Source: CAYWMY01 sp046352935
Lineage (GTDB): Bacteria > Pseudomonadota > Gammaproteobacteria > Steroidobacterales > Steroidobacteraceae
Reading direction: 5' to 3'
Length of the DNA: 64,000 bases
Assembly: GCA_046352935.1 (NCBI GenBank)
Contig: JAXMGR010000014.1
Span: forward strand, 1-64,000
The translations under genes and the position numbers were made by a program. The notes below the pieces were generated by a model. The model saw only the letters and a program-made list of their open reading frames with translations. It was not told the origin of the DNA and did no database searches. Below, piece after piece: positions 22,310 to 30,766 of this stretch (positions are counted from its first letter, which is position 1; each line of letters begins with the position of its first letter).

Positions 22310-25183
22310 TTGCGGCCATCCTTGCCCATTGCCTTCGCGACGCCTTTGCCACGAGTGATTCAGACGAAGCGGCGGCTCCCCGCGGCCGCTGAAGACCGGA
22401 AGGGAGTGAACGGCACGCGCGGCAGGCGCCGGGACGCTGGCTCATCACCTGCGCGTGCCGGAACAGTGGCCGGGCAGTCCGCGAAGCGCGCCGGTCCTCG
22501 GGGCGCGCTCACCCTGACGCTGACGCCTCGGGGGCATCTCTGTCTCGCGCGTGATGCCGGGGCGCCACTGCTGCCGGCGGATCTGGCGGAACGGCTGGAG
22601 GCGGCCTTCGATCGCGGCACGGGCAGGGGGCTGCTGGACCTGGGCGCGCGCGAGGTCGGTAGTCCACTGCCGCCCGTCCTCGCGTACTGGCGGGATTTCG
22701 CCGCGCGCCATGTGACGGCGCTCTGTTCCACGCCCGGGGAGGCCGCGATCGCGGTCGAGCCGCCGGATCCCGCCACGCTGGAGTCGATCGTCGCGGACGT
22801 GCCGCCGATGCGGGGCGCAGAGTACCTGTCGCCCGGGATCCTCCTCGCGCTGTGGGCGGCGCTCGATGCCGCGACACGCGACTCGCTGGTCGAGTCGGGT
22901 CTCGGTCTGCAGGAATGCCTGAAGAGCTGGAACCCGGCCTGGAACCGTGTGGGGCGCGTGCACTTCAATCTCGCCGAGAACCGCCGGGATGCCGAAGCGC
23001 CATTCGCGTTCCTCGCCACGTACACGACAGGACTCTCGGCGCACGGGCGGGCGCAGCACCGTGCGCTCGGGGCTGCGCTGACCGAATTCGCGGACCGGCG
23101 CCGCAAGGCGCAGCTGCTGTCGCTGCTGCTGCCGGTGCAGCGCGCGGCCGGGCAGTGCGGGTGGCTGCGGGACATGGTCGATGCGGACGAGATCTATCAC
23201 CCGCTGCGCTGGACCCCGGGCGAGGCGCTCGCCCTGCTGCACGACGCGCCGAAGCTCGAAGCGGCCGGCATCGTGCTGCGACTGCCCGCGGCCTGGCGGG
23301 CCGGGCGTCCGCCGCGGCCGCGCGTCACGGCCACGGTCGGCAGCGCATCGCCGGCTGCGCTCGGCGTCGAGGCGCTGCTGGACTTCCAGGCCACGGTGAC
23401 CCTGGACGGCGAGGCATTGTCACCGGCCGAGATCGACGCGCTCGTCGGCAGCACCGCCAGCCTGCAGCTGGTCCGTGGCCGCTGGGTCGAGGTGGATGGC
23501 GCGAGGCTCGCCGCCGCGCTGGAGCGTTTCCGCGCGGTCGAGAAACTGGCCGCGCGCAGCGGACTGCCGTTCGCAGAAGCCATGCGGCTCCTCGCTGGCG
23601 CGACACCGGAGGATGCCCAGGTCAGCGCCAGCGGTGACTGGTCGGAGGTGGTCGCAGGCGACTGGCTCGAAGCCACGCTGCACGCGCTGCGTCAGCCCGA
23701 GGCGCTGGCGGCGGTCGATCCGGGCGCGGCGCTGCGGACCGGGCTGCGGCCCTACCAGCAGGTCGGTGTGCGCTGGCTGCATCTGCTCACACGGCTGGGG
23801 CTGGGGGCCTGCCTCGCGGACGACATGGGCCTCGGCAAGACGGTGCAGGTGCTCGCGCTGCTGCTGGTGCTGAAGCAGGAACAGCAGCGGACGGGCCGAC
23901 CGGCGACGCCGAGCCTGCTGGTCGCACCGGCCTCGCTGCTCGCGAACTGGGCCGCGGAGGCGCAGCGCTTCGCGCCGGATCTCAGGGTCCTGCTCGCGCA
24001 TCCGTCGGCACTGCCCGCGTCCACGCTGCGCAGTCTCGACGCGGAGTCGTTCGGCGACGTCGACCTCGTCGTCACGAGCTATGCCACGCTGCTGCGACTG
24101 CCGGCGCTGGCCCGGATGCACTGGCGGCTGCTCGTCGCCGACGAGGCACAGGCCCTCAAGAACCCGGCTGCGAAGCAGACGCGTCAGATCAAGTCGATCC
24201 GGGCCGAGGCGCGCATCACGCTGACCGGCACGCCGGTCGAGAATCGCCTCACCGACCTCTGGTCGCTGTTCGATTTCACGCACCCGGGACTGCTCGGCTC
24301 GCGGAAGGCGTTCACGGAATTCGTCCGGCGCCTCTCGGCCCGGGAGCATTTCGCCCCGTTGCGACGTCTCGTGCAGCCCTACATCCTGCGGCGACTGAAG
24401 ACCGACAAGCGGGTGATCGCCGACCTGCCGGACAAGACCGAGCTGGATGCCTGGTGTCCGCTGTCGCCGCGACAGGCGGCGCTGTACCAGCGGGCGGTCC
24501 GGGAACTGCAGGAGTCCCTGCAGGGTGCCGAGGGCATCGAACGCAAGGGCCTGGTGCTGTCGTTCCTGATGCGCTTCAAGCAGCTCTGCAACCATCCCTC
24601 GCAATGGCTGGGCGACGACGCCTGGAATGCCGCCGACAGCGGCAAGTTCCAGCGCCTCCGCGAACTCGCGGAGGTGATCCGCGACAAGCAGGAGAAGGTG
24701 CTCGTCTTCACACAGTTCCGGGAAACGACCGGGCCGCTGGCGGCCTTCCTCGGTGGTATCTTCGGGCGCGAAGGTCTGGTCCTCCACGGAGCGACCCCGG
24801 TGCGCGAGCGGCGTGCGCTCGTCGAACGTTTCCAGGACGACGAGTCGACGCCCTTCTTCGTGCTGTCGCTGAAGGCGGGGGGAACCGGGCTGAACCTGAC
24901 GGCCGCATCGCACGTGATCCATTTCGATCGCTGGTGGAACCCGGCGGTCGAGAACCAGGCCACGGATCGTGCGTTCCGGATCGGCCAGCACCGCAACGTT
25001 CTCGTGCACCGCTTCGTCTGCCGCGGGACCGTCGAGGAGCGCATCGCGGCGCTGATCGATGCGAAACAGAAACTGGCAGACGACGTGCTCGGAGGAGGCG
25101 CCGAGCGGCTGATCACCGAGATGAGCGATCGCGAGCTGCTGGATCTCGTGCGGCTCGACATTCACGCGGCGCGGGAAGCCTGA
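22310..25183 (+). CDS. SNF2-family DEAD/DEAH helicase-like ATPase
   Basis: A protein of up to 957 residues related to bacterial SNF2/HepA-type DNA translocases. The N-terminal 480 residues are a bacterial-specific extension with no motif I can name. The ATPase begins GLRPYQQVGVRWLHLLTRLGLGACLADDMGLGKTVQ (Walker A near 505), then LLVAPASLLANW, LVADEAQALKNP (a DEAQ box near 612) and LTGTPVENRLTDLWSLFDF. The second lobe has VLVFTQFRETTGPLAAFL, LSLKAGGTGLNLTAASHVIHFDRWWNPAVENQ and ATDRAFRIGQ (motif VI). The track start is a TTG at 22310 with no ribosome-binding site. The first 60 residues are Arg-rich and the true start may be near 22460. The SWIM protein follows 18 nt later, a common partner of this helicase type. 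Confidence 0.93.
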   Translation: MRPSLPIAFATPLPRVIQTKRRLPAAAEDRKGVNGTRGRRRDAGSSPARAGTVAGQSAKRAGPRGALTLTLTPRGHLCLARDAGAPLLPADLAERLEAAFDRGTGRGLLDLGAREVGSPLPPVLAYWRDFAARHVTALCSTPGEAAIAVEPPDPATLESIVADVPPMRGAEYLSPGILLALWAALDAATRDSLVESGLGLQECLKSWNPAWNRVGRVHFNLAENRRDAEAPFAFLATYTTGLSAHGRAQHRALGAALTEFADRRRKAQLLSLLLPVQRAAGQCGWLRDMVDADEIYHPLRWTPGEALALLHDAPKLEAAGIVLRLPAAWRAGRPPRPRVTATVGSASPAALGVEALLDFQATVTLDGEALSPAEIDALVGSTASLQLVRGRWVEVDGARLAAALERFRAVEKLAARSGLPFAEAMRLLAGATPEDAQVSASGDWSEVVAGDWLEATLHALRQPEALAAVDPGAALRTGLRPYQQVGVRWLHLLTRLGLGACLADDMGLGKTVQVLALLLVLKQEQQRTGRPATPSLLVAPASLLANWAAEAQRFAPDLRVLLAHPSALPASTLRSLDAESFGDVDLVVTSYATLLRLPALARMHWRLLVADEAQALKNPAAKQTRQIKSIRAEARITLTGTPVENRLTDLWSLFDFTHPGLLGSRKAFTEFVRRLSAREHFAPLRRLVQPYILRRLKTDKRVIADLPDKTELDAWCPLSPRQAALYQRAVRELQESLQGAEGIERKGLVLSFLMRFKQLCNHPSQWLGDDAWNAADSGKFQRLRELAEVIRDKQEKVLVFTQFRETTGPLAAFLGGIFGREGLVLHGATPVRERRALVERFQDDESTPFFVLSLKAGGTGLNLTAASHVIHFDRWWNPAVENQATDRAFRIGQHRNVLVHRFVCRGTVEERIAALIDAKQKLADDVLGGGAERLITEMSDRELLDLVRLDIHAAREA

Positions 25184-25201
25184 GCGGCGGATGGGACCGG
25201 C

Positions 25202-25966
25202 ATGAGCGACTGGGGATGGAAGCGGTATGTGCCGGTCACGGTCCGCAGGAAGAAGGCGGAGAAGGCCGCCGCCCGCGCGGGTGTGTCGCTGTCGCCGGTT
25301 CCGCCTTCGCGCGGTGCCATCGCGAAGACGTTCTGGGGCAAGGCCTGGTGTACGAACCTCGAGCGCTACGGCGACTTCGCGAACCGGCTGCCGCGCGGCC
25401 GCACCTATGTGCGTAACGGGTCGGTCATCGATCTCGTCATCACCCCGGGCCAGGTGTCAGCGCAGGTCATGGGATCCATTCTCTACCGCGTAAGGCTGCG
25501 CGTCGCGCCGCTGCCGGCACCGCGGTGGAAGAGCATCGCGAGCGATTGTGCGGGCTCGATCGACTCCATGGTCGCGCTGTTGCAGGGGCAGCTGTCCGGG
25601 GTCGTGATGCAGCGGCTGTGCCGGCCCGGAGACGGACTGTTCCCCGCGCCCGGCGAGATCGAATTCAGCTGCACCTGCCCCGACTGGGCTTCGGTGTGCA
25701 AGCACGTCGCTGCGGTCCTCTACGGCATCGGTGCCCGGCTGGACGTGCAGCCGGAGCTGCTCTTCGAGCTTCGCCGCGTCGATGGCGGCGACCTCCTGGC
25801 GCAGGCCGGGACGGGCCTGACGAAGGTGAAGAGAGTGCCCGCGCGGTCACGGCTGCTCGACGCCGCCCTGCTCGGGGAGGTCTTCGACATCGAACTCGAA
25901 GAGCTGTCGCAGCCTGCCGATGCCGGCACCATGTCCTTCAACGAGCCGGGTGCCGGATCAGGCTGA
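25202..25966 (+). CDS. SWIM zinc-finger family protein
   Basis: A 254-residue protein with a SWIM zinc finger (CxCx(n)CxH) in FSCTCPDWASVCKHVAAVLY near residues 156-175. The N-terminal part, AKTFWGKAWCTNLERYGDFANRLPRGRTYVRNGSV, is the usual partner segment in bacterial members, and ISLD-type strands (VIDLVITPGQVSAQVMGS) follow. SWIM proteins bind DNA or proteins. This form is regularly encoded next to a SNF2 helicase, here 18 nt downstream of it, so the two probably act together in DNA transactions. The molecular role is not established. The ATG has no strong ribosome-binding site, consistent with coupling. Its last 29 nt overlap the 3' end of the convergent exchanger gene. Confidence 0.92.
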   Translation: MSDWGWKRYVPVTVRRKKAEKAAARAGVSLSPVPPSRGAIAKTFWGKAWCTNLERYGDFANRLPRGRTYVRNGSVIDLVITPGQVSAQVMGSILYRVRLRVAPLPAPRWKSIASDCAGSIDSMVALLQGQLSGVVMQRLCRPGDGLFPAPGEIEFSCTCPDWASVCKHVAAVLYGIGARLDVQPELLFELRRVDGGDLLAQAGTGLTKVKRVPARSRLLDAALLGEVFDIELEELSQPADAGTMSFNEPGAGSG

Positions 25967-27014
25967 CGACGAGCGTGATGACGGTCAGCGGCACGACGAA
26001 GCTCAGCATCACGGTGGAGAACGGGCCCAGCGCATCGTGCTGGTTCGCGCCGAGGATCAGGAAGGCGACGTACGCGACGTAATAGCCGACGAACACCGCA
26101 CCTTCCCAGCGCGCGATCTCGCGGCCCGTGAGGAACACGGGCAGGCACGCCAGCGCGACGGCCAGCATGACCCAGAGATCGAAGCTCAGCAGAGACGGGG
26201 CGATGCCGAGCCCGGTACTGCCGGAGGCAAGACCCGCGATGCCGAGACAGCCGAGGATGTTGAAGGTGTTGCTGCCGACCACGTTGCCCACGGCGATATC
26301 CCGTTCGCCGCGCAGCGCCGCGGTGATGGAGGTCGCCACCTCGGGCAGCGAGGTACCGGCCGCGACGATGGTCAGTCCGATCACGAGATCGGACACCCCG
26401 AGTGCCCGCGCGAAGGCGGTCGAGGCGGTCACGAGGCCATTCGAGCCCAGTACCAGCAGCGCGAGACCGGCGATGACGAGACCGATCTGCACGACGAGCC
26501 GGGAATCCCACGCACCGGGTCCGGATGCGGGCACCGCGTCGGCGTAGGCGGATGCCGACGCCGCGGTCTCGCGGCGTGACTGCCGTATCAGGAACGCGGT
26601 GTAGGCCACGAGCAGGCCGCACAACAGCGCTGCGTCGGACAGGCCGATCCGGCCGTCCAGGCCGAGGGGCAGCAGCAGCAGCGAGGCGCCGAGCATGATC
26701 GGCGCCTCCTGGCGGATCACCTGCAGGTTGACCGCGAGCGGTACGATCAGGGCGCTCGTGCCGAGAATGAACAGCACGTTGAAGATGTTGCTGCCGACCA
26801 CGTTGCCGGCGGCGATGTCGGTCCGGCCATCCAGCGCTGCGCCCACGGACACGGCGACTTCGGGGGCGCTCGTGCCGAATGCGACGACCGTCAGGCCCAC
26901 GACCAGTGGCGAAATGCCGCAGGAGAGCGCGAGCCGGCTCGCGCCCCGCACCAGCAGGCTGGCGCCGGCCACGAGCCCGGCCAGCCCCCCGACGAACATC
27001 AGCACATGAATCAC
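25938..27014 (-). CDS. Calcium/sodium antiporter (CaCA family, YrbG type)
   Basis: A 358-residue inner-membrane cation exchanger with about ten helices. Both inverted alpha repeats are intact: VAFGTSAPEVAVSVGAALDG with AAGNVVGSNIFNVLFILG in the first half (about 44-92), and VAAGTSLPEVATSITAALRG with AVGNVVGSNTFNILGCLG in the second half (about 219-260). The GTSxPE glutamates and the following asparagines and serines that bind Ca2+/Na+ are present. A short cytoplasmic loop (RQSRRETAASASAYADAVP) joins the halves. It exports Ca2+ in exchange for Na+ in this family; the substrate here is by homology. Its 3' end overlaps that of the SWIM gene by 29 nt; the two genes converge. Confidence 0.95.
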   Translation of the reverse strand: MIHVLMFVGGLAGLVAGASLLVRGASRLALSCGISPLVVGLTVVAFGTSAPEVAVSVGAALDGRTDIAAGNVVGSNIFNVLFILGTSALIVPLAVNLQVIRQEAPIMLGASLLLLPLGLDGRIGLSDAALLCGLLVAYTAFLIRQSRRETAASASAYADAVPASGPGAWDSRLVVQIGLVIAGLALLVLGSNGLVTASTAFARALGVSDLVIGLTIVAAGTSLPEVATSITAALRGERDIAVGNVVGSNTFNILGCLGIAGLASGSTGLGIAPSLLSFDLWVMLAVALACLPVFLTGREIARWEGAVFVGYYVAYVAFLILGANQHDALGPFSTVMLSFVVPLTVITLVVSLIRHPAR

Positions 27015-27125
27015 GCCGTCCTCCCTGGGATCGCGGCCGCAAAGCGGGTGCCGGCTCCTGTGGGGTTCCTGCGGGCGGAAATGGTTCCCCGGGGCGCTGC
27101 CGTCATGTCGACGCGCCCCGCGCGA

Positions 27126-28025
27126 TCAGCGCGCCATTGCGGCAATCGTCACGACGATCAGGCGGACGCCGTCCTCGATGTCGGCGCCGACGGGAATCGC
27201 ACCCGTGCTTTCGATCGCCCGACGGTGACGTACGGCGGTCGTGCCGCCGACGAAGACCGGCACGCCGGCCTGGCTGACGAGACGTGGCAGAGCCTGTCCG
27301 AACAGTCCGGGATCCGGATCGATCGACGACGAGATCACCACGCCGTCGCACTCCGACCGCCGCCGCGCATCCACCAGTTCCGCGAGAGGCATGTCCGCGC
27401 CCAGCACGGTGGGCCGCAGGCCCGCCTGCTGGGCCTCGAGTGCGAACAGCAGCAGGCCGATCTCGTGATGCTCGCCGGGCGCGCAGGCCGCGAGGATCCG
27501 CGGACCCGTGAGATAGCGCATGCGGTGCTGCAGGCGGGCGCCGAGCTTGCTGCGCAGGTACGAGGCGAAAAAGTGCTCCTCGGCGATCGCCCCCGGCAGG
27601 TCCCGCCAGCGGTCGCCGAGTCGCGCGAGCAGCGGCAGCAGCAGCCGCTGCGTAACGTTCTCGATGCTGTGGACGCCGAGCGCCTCGTCGTACACCCGGT
27701 CCAGCTCGGCTTCGTCGAAGCGCGCGGTCGCCGCGGCCATGCGATCCATCTGCCCCGCCCAGGGTCCGCTCGCAGTCGCTGCGGGGCTCTGACCGGCGTC
27801 GAGATGTTCGCGAACGCGGCTGATCGGTACGCCGCGGTCGACGAGGGCCAGCACCCGACGGACCAGCTCCACGTGTTCGTGGGTGTACAGCCGGTGCCCC
27901 TTGGACGTTCGCACCGGCTGGAACAGGCCATGGCGCCGCTCCCAGGCGCGCAAGGTGACCGGGTTGACGCCGGTCAGCCGGGCGACGGTCCGGATCGGCA
28001 GCTGTTCGTCGGGAGGCCGGGGCAT
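27126..28025 (-). CDS. B12-dependent MerR-type light-responsive repressor (CarH/LitR family)
   Basis: A 299-residue protein. The N-terminus is a MerR winged helix (PIRTVARLTGVNPVTLRAWERRHGLFQP, then GHRLYTHEHVELVRRVLAL). The middle is a four-helix cobalamin cap and the C-terminus a Rossmann B12-binding domain. The AdoB12 photoreceptor signatures are complete. W140-x9-E150-H151 lies in the cap, the motif that places the adenosyl group. E185-x-H187-x-x-G190 in GEHHEIG supplies the lower axial histidine. In this family the AdoB12-bound tetramer represses in the dark and light breaks the Co-C bond. Its own start region carries direct repeats that fit autorepression (listed separately). The gene faces tspO, a frequent LitR target. 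The in vivo ligand is inferred. Confidence 0.95.
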   Translation of the reverse strand: MPRPPDEQLPIRTVARLTGVNPVTLRAWERRHGLFQPVRTSKGHRLYTHEHVELVRRVLALVDRGVPISRVREHLDAGQSPAATASGPWAGQMDRMAAATARFDEAELDRVYDEALGVHSIENVTQRLLLPLLARLGDRWRDLPGAIAEEHFFASYLRSKLGARLQHRMRYLTGPRILAACAPGEHHEIGLLLFALEAQQAGLRPTVLGADMPLAELVDARRRSECDGVVISSSIDPDPGLFGQALPRLVSQAGVPVFVGGTTAVRHRRAIESTGAIPVGADIEDGVRLIVVTIAAMAR

Positions 28026-28055
28026 GAAGGCTGGACAAGACTGTGTCTATATGCG

Positions 28056-28125
28056 ATACAGAAATTATACAGAATGTTGATTACTGCGGAAATCATGACA
28101 AATCCAGATATACAAATCAGATACA
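28056..28125. promoter_or_regulatory. Probable CarH/LitR operator: two pairs of ATACA direct repeats at 11-bp period
   Basis: ATACA occurs at 28056, 28067, 28110 and 28121, so each pair is spaced exactly 11 bp apart. The first pair is identical over ATACAGAA. In CarH the DNA-binding domains contact head-to-tail 11-bp repeats rather than a palindrome, so the period and orientation fit the product of the adjacent gene. The first pair brackets the -10 box of the repressor gene; the second pair lies towards tspO. The stretch is sharply A/T-rich in an otherwise very GC-rich window. Confidence 0.72.
28064..28069 (-). promoter_or_regulatory. -10 box of the CarH/LitR-type gene
   Basis: A perfect TATAAT on the minus strand, 39 nt upstream of the start codon at 28025. 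It lies between and partly within the two ATACAGAA repeats. A -35 at 17-bp spacing would be TTTCCG, weak. Repressor bound to the repeats would cover this box, supporting autoregulation. Confidence 0.65.
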
Positions 28126-28309
28126 AGGCGCTGCGTGCCCCGGGCTCGTCCGGCCGTTACCTGCGCGATGCGGCGTGCCTGGGCGCCGCCGCGGCACTGG
28201 AGTTGGCGCGGGACGTGGCGGTGGGCGGCGTGGTCCCCGGCACGCTGGTCCCGGTTCGCACGACGTCGCATCAAGACTTCGCCGGGGGCTGCGCGGACGT
28301 GCCCGCCCC

Positions 28310-28810
28310 GTGAGCGCCATCGCGGGTCCCGGTCGGGGCCGGTCCAGACAACTGAGGGGACTCGCGGGCTTCGCCGGGGTCTGTCTTGCGGTCTCCGCGC
28401 TCGGCGGCTGGGTGACGGCCGGCAGCGTAGAGACCTGGTATGTGGCGCTCCACAAGCCCGCATTCAATCCGCCCGATCGGGTCTTCGGACCGGTCTGGAC
28501 GGTGCTGTACCTGATGATTGCGCTCGCGGGCTGGCGGGTGTGGCGCCTGTGCGGGTTCGGTGGCGCGCGCGTCGCAATGCTGTTCTATGCGCTGCAGCTG
28601 TCGCTGAATCTCGGCTGGTCGTTCCTGTTCTTCGGCTGGCGGTCGCCCGGGCTCGCCTTCGCCTGGATCCTGTTGCTGCTCGCCGCCATCCTCGCGAACA
28701 TGGCGCTGTTCCGGCGCATCGATGCGCCGGCCGGCTGGCTGCTCGCACCCTATGCGTGCTGGGTCGGATTCGCGGCGGTCCTGAACTTCGCGATCTGGCG
28801 CCTCAACTGA
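28310..28810 (+). CDS. tspO: TspO/MBR family protein (tryptophan-rich sensory protein)
   Basis: A 166-residue outer- or inner-membrane protein of the TspO/peripheral benzodiazepine receptor family, which binds porphyrins and is linked to tetrapyrrole and stress signalling. Five membrane helices are visible. Signatures: WYVALHKPAFNPPDRVFGPVWTVLYLMIALAGWRVWR (the W-x-KP-x-x-PP-x-x-FGPVWT block) and LQLSLNLGWSFLFFGWRSPGLAFAWI (the QLxLNxxWSxxFF block). The C-terminus has APYACWVGFAAVLNFAIWRLN. I chose GTG at 28310, which gives the usual family start; the open frame extends 89 codons further through the operator region with no family similarity. It is divergent from the B12 repressor, a pairing known in LitR-controlled light-response clusters. 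Confidence 0.94.
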   Translation: MSAIAGPGRGRSRQLRGLAGFAGVCLAVSALGGWVTAGSVETWYVALHKPAFNPPDRVFGPVWTVLYLMIALAGWRVWRLCGFGGARVAMLFYALQLSLNLGWSFLFFGWRSPGLAFAWILLLLAAILANMALFRRIDAPAGWLLAPYACWVGFAAVLNFAIWRLN

Positions 28811-28873
28811 GCAACGGTGCGGCACCCGCTGCCGGGCGGCGCGTCGGACGAAGGTCGGGACCGGCTCCTGCGC

Positions 28874-28879
28874 TAGAAT
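28874..28879 (+). promoter_or_regulatory. Possible -10 box of the cytochrome P450 gene
   Basis: TAGAAT lies 55 nt upstream of the ATG at 28934 in the gap after tspO. The same CTAGAAT form precedes glyA in this window, and TAGAAT precedes the tRNA gene. No clear -35. The P450 may therefore be transcribed separately from tspO. Confidence 0.4.
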
Positions 28880-28933
28880 CCGGCCCGCACGCGATGCGCA
28901 GCCCGGCGCGACGCGGCGATCCGGAGATCCGGC

Positions 28934-30193
28934 ATGAGCGATGGCGACGGACTCACGGCCGATCTGACGTCGGCGGAACACATCGAGTGCCCCTATCACC
29001 TCTACGGGCGCCTGCACCGCGGCGATGGCGTGGCAGTGGATCCTGCGGTGGGTGTGATGGTCGCGGGCTACGACGACATCGTCGAGCTGTCGAAGAACAC
29101 GTCGCTCTTCTCGTCGAGCATCAGCGAGGACGGCAAGGGACCGCGCCACATGGGTGTCGGCAGCGACCCGGTACAGCCGGACGTCGAGGAGATCCTCGCG
29201 CGGGCGCACCCCGTCGTGAACGCGCTGTTCACGGCCGACCCGCCCGTGCACACGCGCCATCGCAAGCTGATCAGCAAGGCCTTGAGCCCGCGCCGCGTGC
29301 GTGAGCTGGAGCCGCGCATCCGCGACATCGCCGCCGACCTGGTCGAGTCGTTCGTCGCGGCCGGCGAGGTGGACCTGTTGAAGCAGTTCGCGATCCCGCT
29401 GCCCGTGACGGTGATCTCGGACATCCTCGGCGTGGACCGCGCCGACATGTGGACGTTCAAGCACTGGGGCGACCTGATGATCGCGGGCAACATCGACGTG
29501 CTGAACCACGAGCGACGGCGCGAAGTGGCCCACGCGGTGGTTGCGTTGCACGAATATTTCGTGCCGCGCATCGAGCAGCGACGCCGCCAGCCGACCGGCG
29601 ACCTGCTGAGCGAGATGGTCAATGCCGAAGTCGACGGCGAGGGCCGGCTCACCACCGAGGAGCTGCTGCCGATCATCGACCAGGTGCTCCTCGCGGGCCA
29701 CGAGACCACGACGAACCTGATCGGCAATGCGATGCTGGTGCTGCTGCGCGACCCGGCCCTGATGGCGCGCGTGCGGGGCGAACCGGCACTGATCGAGACC
29801 TTCCTCGAGGAAGTGCTGCGCTTCGATGCGCCGATCCAGTGCACGTACCGGCGCGCCACGGCCGATACCGCGTTGCGCGGCACGTCGGTGCAGCGCGGGC
29901 AGATGGTCGTGCCGCTGTGGGCGGCCGCGGGCCGGGATCCAGCGGTTTTCCCGCGGCCCGAGGAGTTCGACCTCGATCGGTCCAACGTGCGCCTCCACAT
30001 GGGGTTCGGCTACGGCCCGCACTTCTGCGCCGGGGCCGAGCTGGCGCGCCTGGAAGCACGCATTGCGTTCGAGACGCTTCTTGCACGGCTTCGCGCGATC
30101 GAGCTCGACTCCGAAGCCAGCGACCTCGCGCACCTCCCGAGCTTCGCGGCGCGCGGCTACCGCCGCATCGTCCTGCGTTTCCGCGGTTCCTGA
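28934..30193 (+). CDS. Cytochrome P450
   Basis: A 419-residue soluble bacterial P450 monooxygenase. The I-helix oxygen-activation motif is VLLAGHETTTNLIGNAMLVL (about 255-274). The K-helix ExxR is in FLEEVLRFDAPIQ, followed by the TYRRATADTALRGTSVQRGQMV strand. The heme loop GFGYGPHFCAGAELARLEARIA has Cys365 as the thiolate ligand. The substrate-recognition start (IECPYHLYGRLHRGDGVAVDPAVGVMVAGYDDI) and the DPPVHTRHRKLISKALSPRRV block are typical of class I enzymes. GGAG with 7-nt spacing supports the ATG. No ferredoxin or reductase gene is next to it, so its redox partner must be elsewhere. Family assignment within P450s is not possible by eye. Confidence 0.95.
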   Translation: MSDGDGLTADLTSAEHIECPYHLYGRLHRGDGVAVDPAVGVMVAGYDDIVELSKNTSLFSSSISEDGKGPRHMGVGSDPVQPDVEEILARAHPVVNALFTADPPVHTRHRKLISKALSPRRVRELEPRIRDIAADLVESFVAAGEVDLLKQFAIPLPVTVISDILGVDRADMWTFKHWGDLMIAGNIDVLNHERRREVAHAVVALHEYFVPRIEQRRRQPTGDLLSEMVNAEVDGEGRLTTEELLPIIDQVLLAGHETTTNLIGNAMLVLLRDPALMARVRGEPALIETFLEEVLRFDAPIQCTYRRATADTALRGTSVQRGQMVVPLWAAAGRDPAVFPRPEEFDLDRSNVRLHMGFGYGPHFCAGAELARLEARIAFETLLARLRAIELDSEASDLAHLPSFAARGYRRIVLRFRGS

Positions 30194-30246
30194 GGGGCGT
30201 CCGGTCCGGATTGCGGCTTTCCCCTGCCATTCCCGGGTTGTCGACG

Positions 30247-30711
30247 ATGGTCACGGACACCGACTGGATGCAGCGCGCACTCGATGTCGCCGAGCGCGCG
30301 GCGCTCCGCAACGAAGTGCCGGTCGGCGCGCTCGTGGTGCGCGACGACCAGGTGCTGGGCGAGGGCTGGAACCTGCCGATCACGCTCAGCGATCCCACCG
30401 CGCATGCCGAGATCCTCGCACTGCGCGATGCGGGTGCGCGCTGCGGCGACTACCGCCTCACCGGTGCGACGTTGTACGTCACGCTCGAGCCCTGCCCGAT
30501 GTGTGCGGCCGCGCTCGTGCACGCGCGCATCGCGCGTCTCGTGTTCGGCGCCTGGGATCCGCGGCAGGGCGCCGCCGGCAGCGCCTTCAATCTCGTGACC
30601 ACGCGCGCGATGAACCACCAGGTGGACGTGTTCGGCGGCGTGCTCGCCGACGAATGCGGCGCCCGTCTGAAGCGGTTCTTCGCGGAGCGCCGCGGCTCCT
30701 GCGCGCCGTGA
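30247..30711 (+). CDS. tadA: tRNA-specific adenosine deaminase
   Basis: A 154-residue zinc deaminase converting the wobble adenosine 34 of tRNA-Arg(ACG) to inosine, an essential reaction. Zinc and catalytic residues are visible in DPTAHAEILALRDAG (HAE) and TLEPCPMCAAALVHARI (PCxxC). The YVTLEPCPMC block and the downstream FGAWDPRQGAAGSAFNLV are characteristic of TadA rather than guanine or cytidine deaminases. The ATG at 30247 follows the P450 gene by 53 nt. The open frame continues upstream inside the P450 gene but that part is a shadow. Length fits E. coli TadA (167). Confidence 0.95.
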   Translation: MVTDTDWMQRALDVAERAALRNEVPVGALVVRDDQVLGEGWNLPITLSDPTAHAEILALRDAGARCGDYRLTGATLYVTLEPCPMCAAALVHARIARLVFGAWDPRQGAAGSAFNLVTTRAMNHQVDVFGGVLADECGARLKRFFAERRGSCAP

Positions 30712-30766
30712 CCGAACGCGGCGCCGGCCTTGTCCCGGACGGATTCCGCCGCCGGCGGGCGGGCGC

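Noticed and set aside
28095..28313. A 72-codon frame starting in the CarH operator and overlapping the tspO start by GTGA
   Set aside because: It has only a weak ribosome-binding site and no recognisable content, and its first codons lie in the repeat-rich operator. It could be a leader peptide, but I cannot support it.
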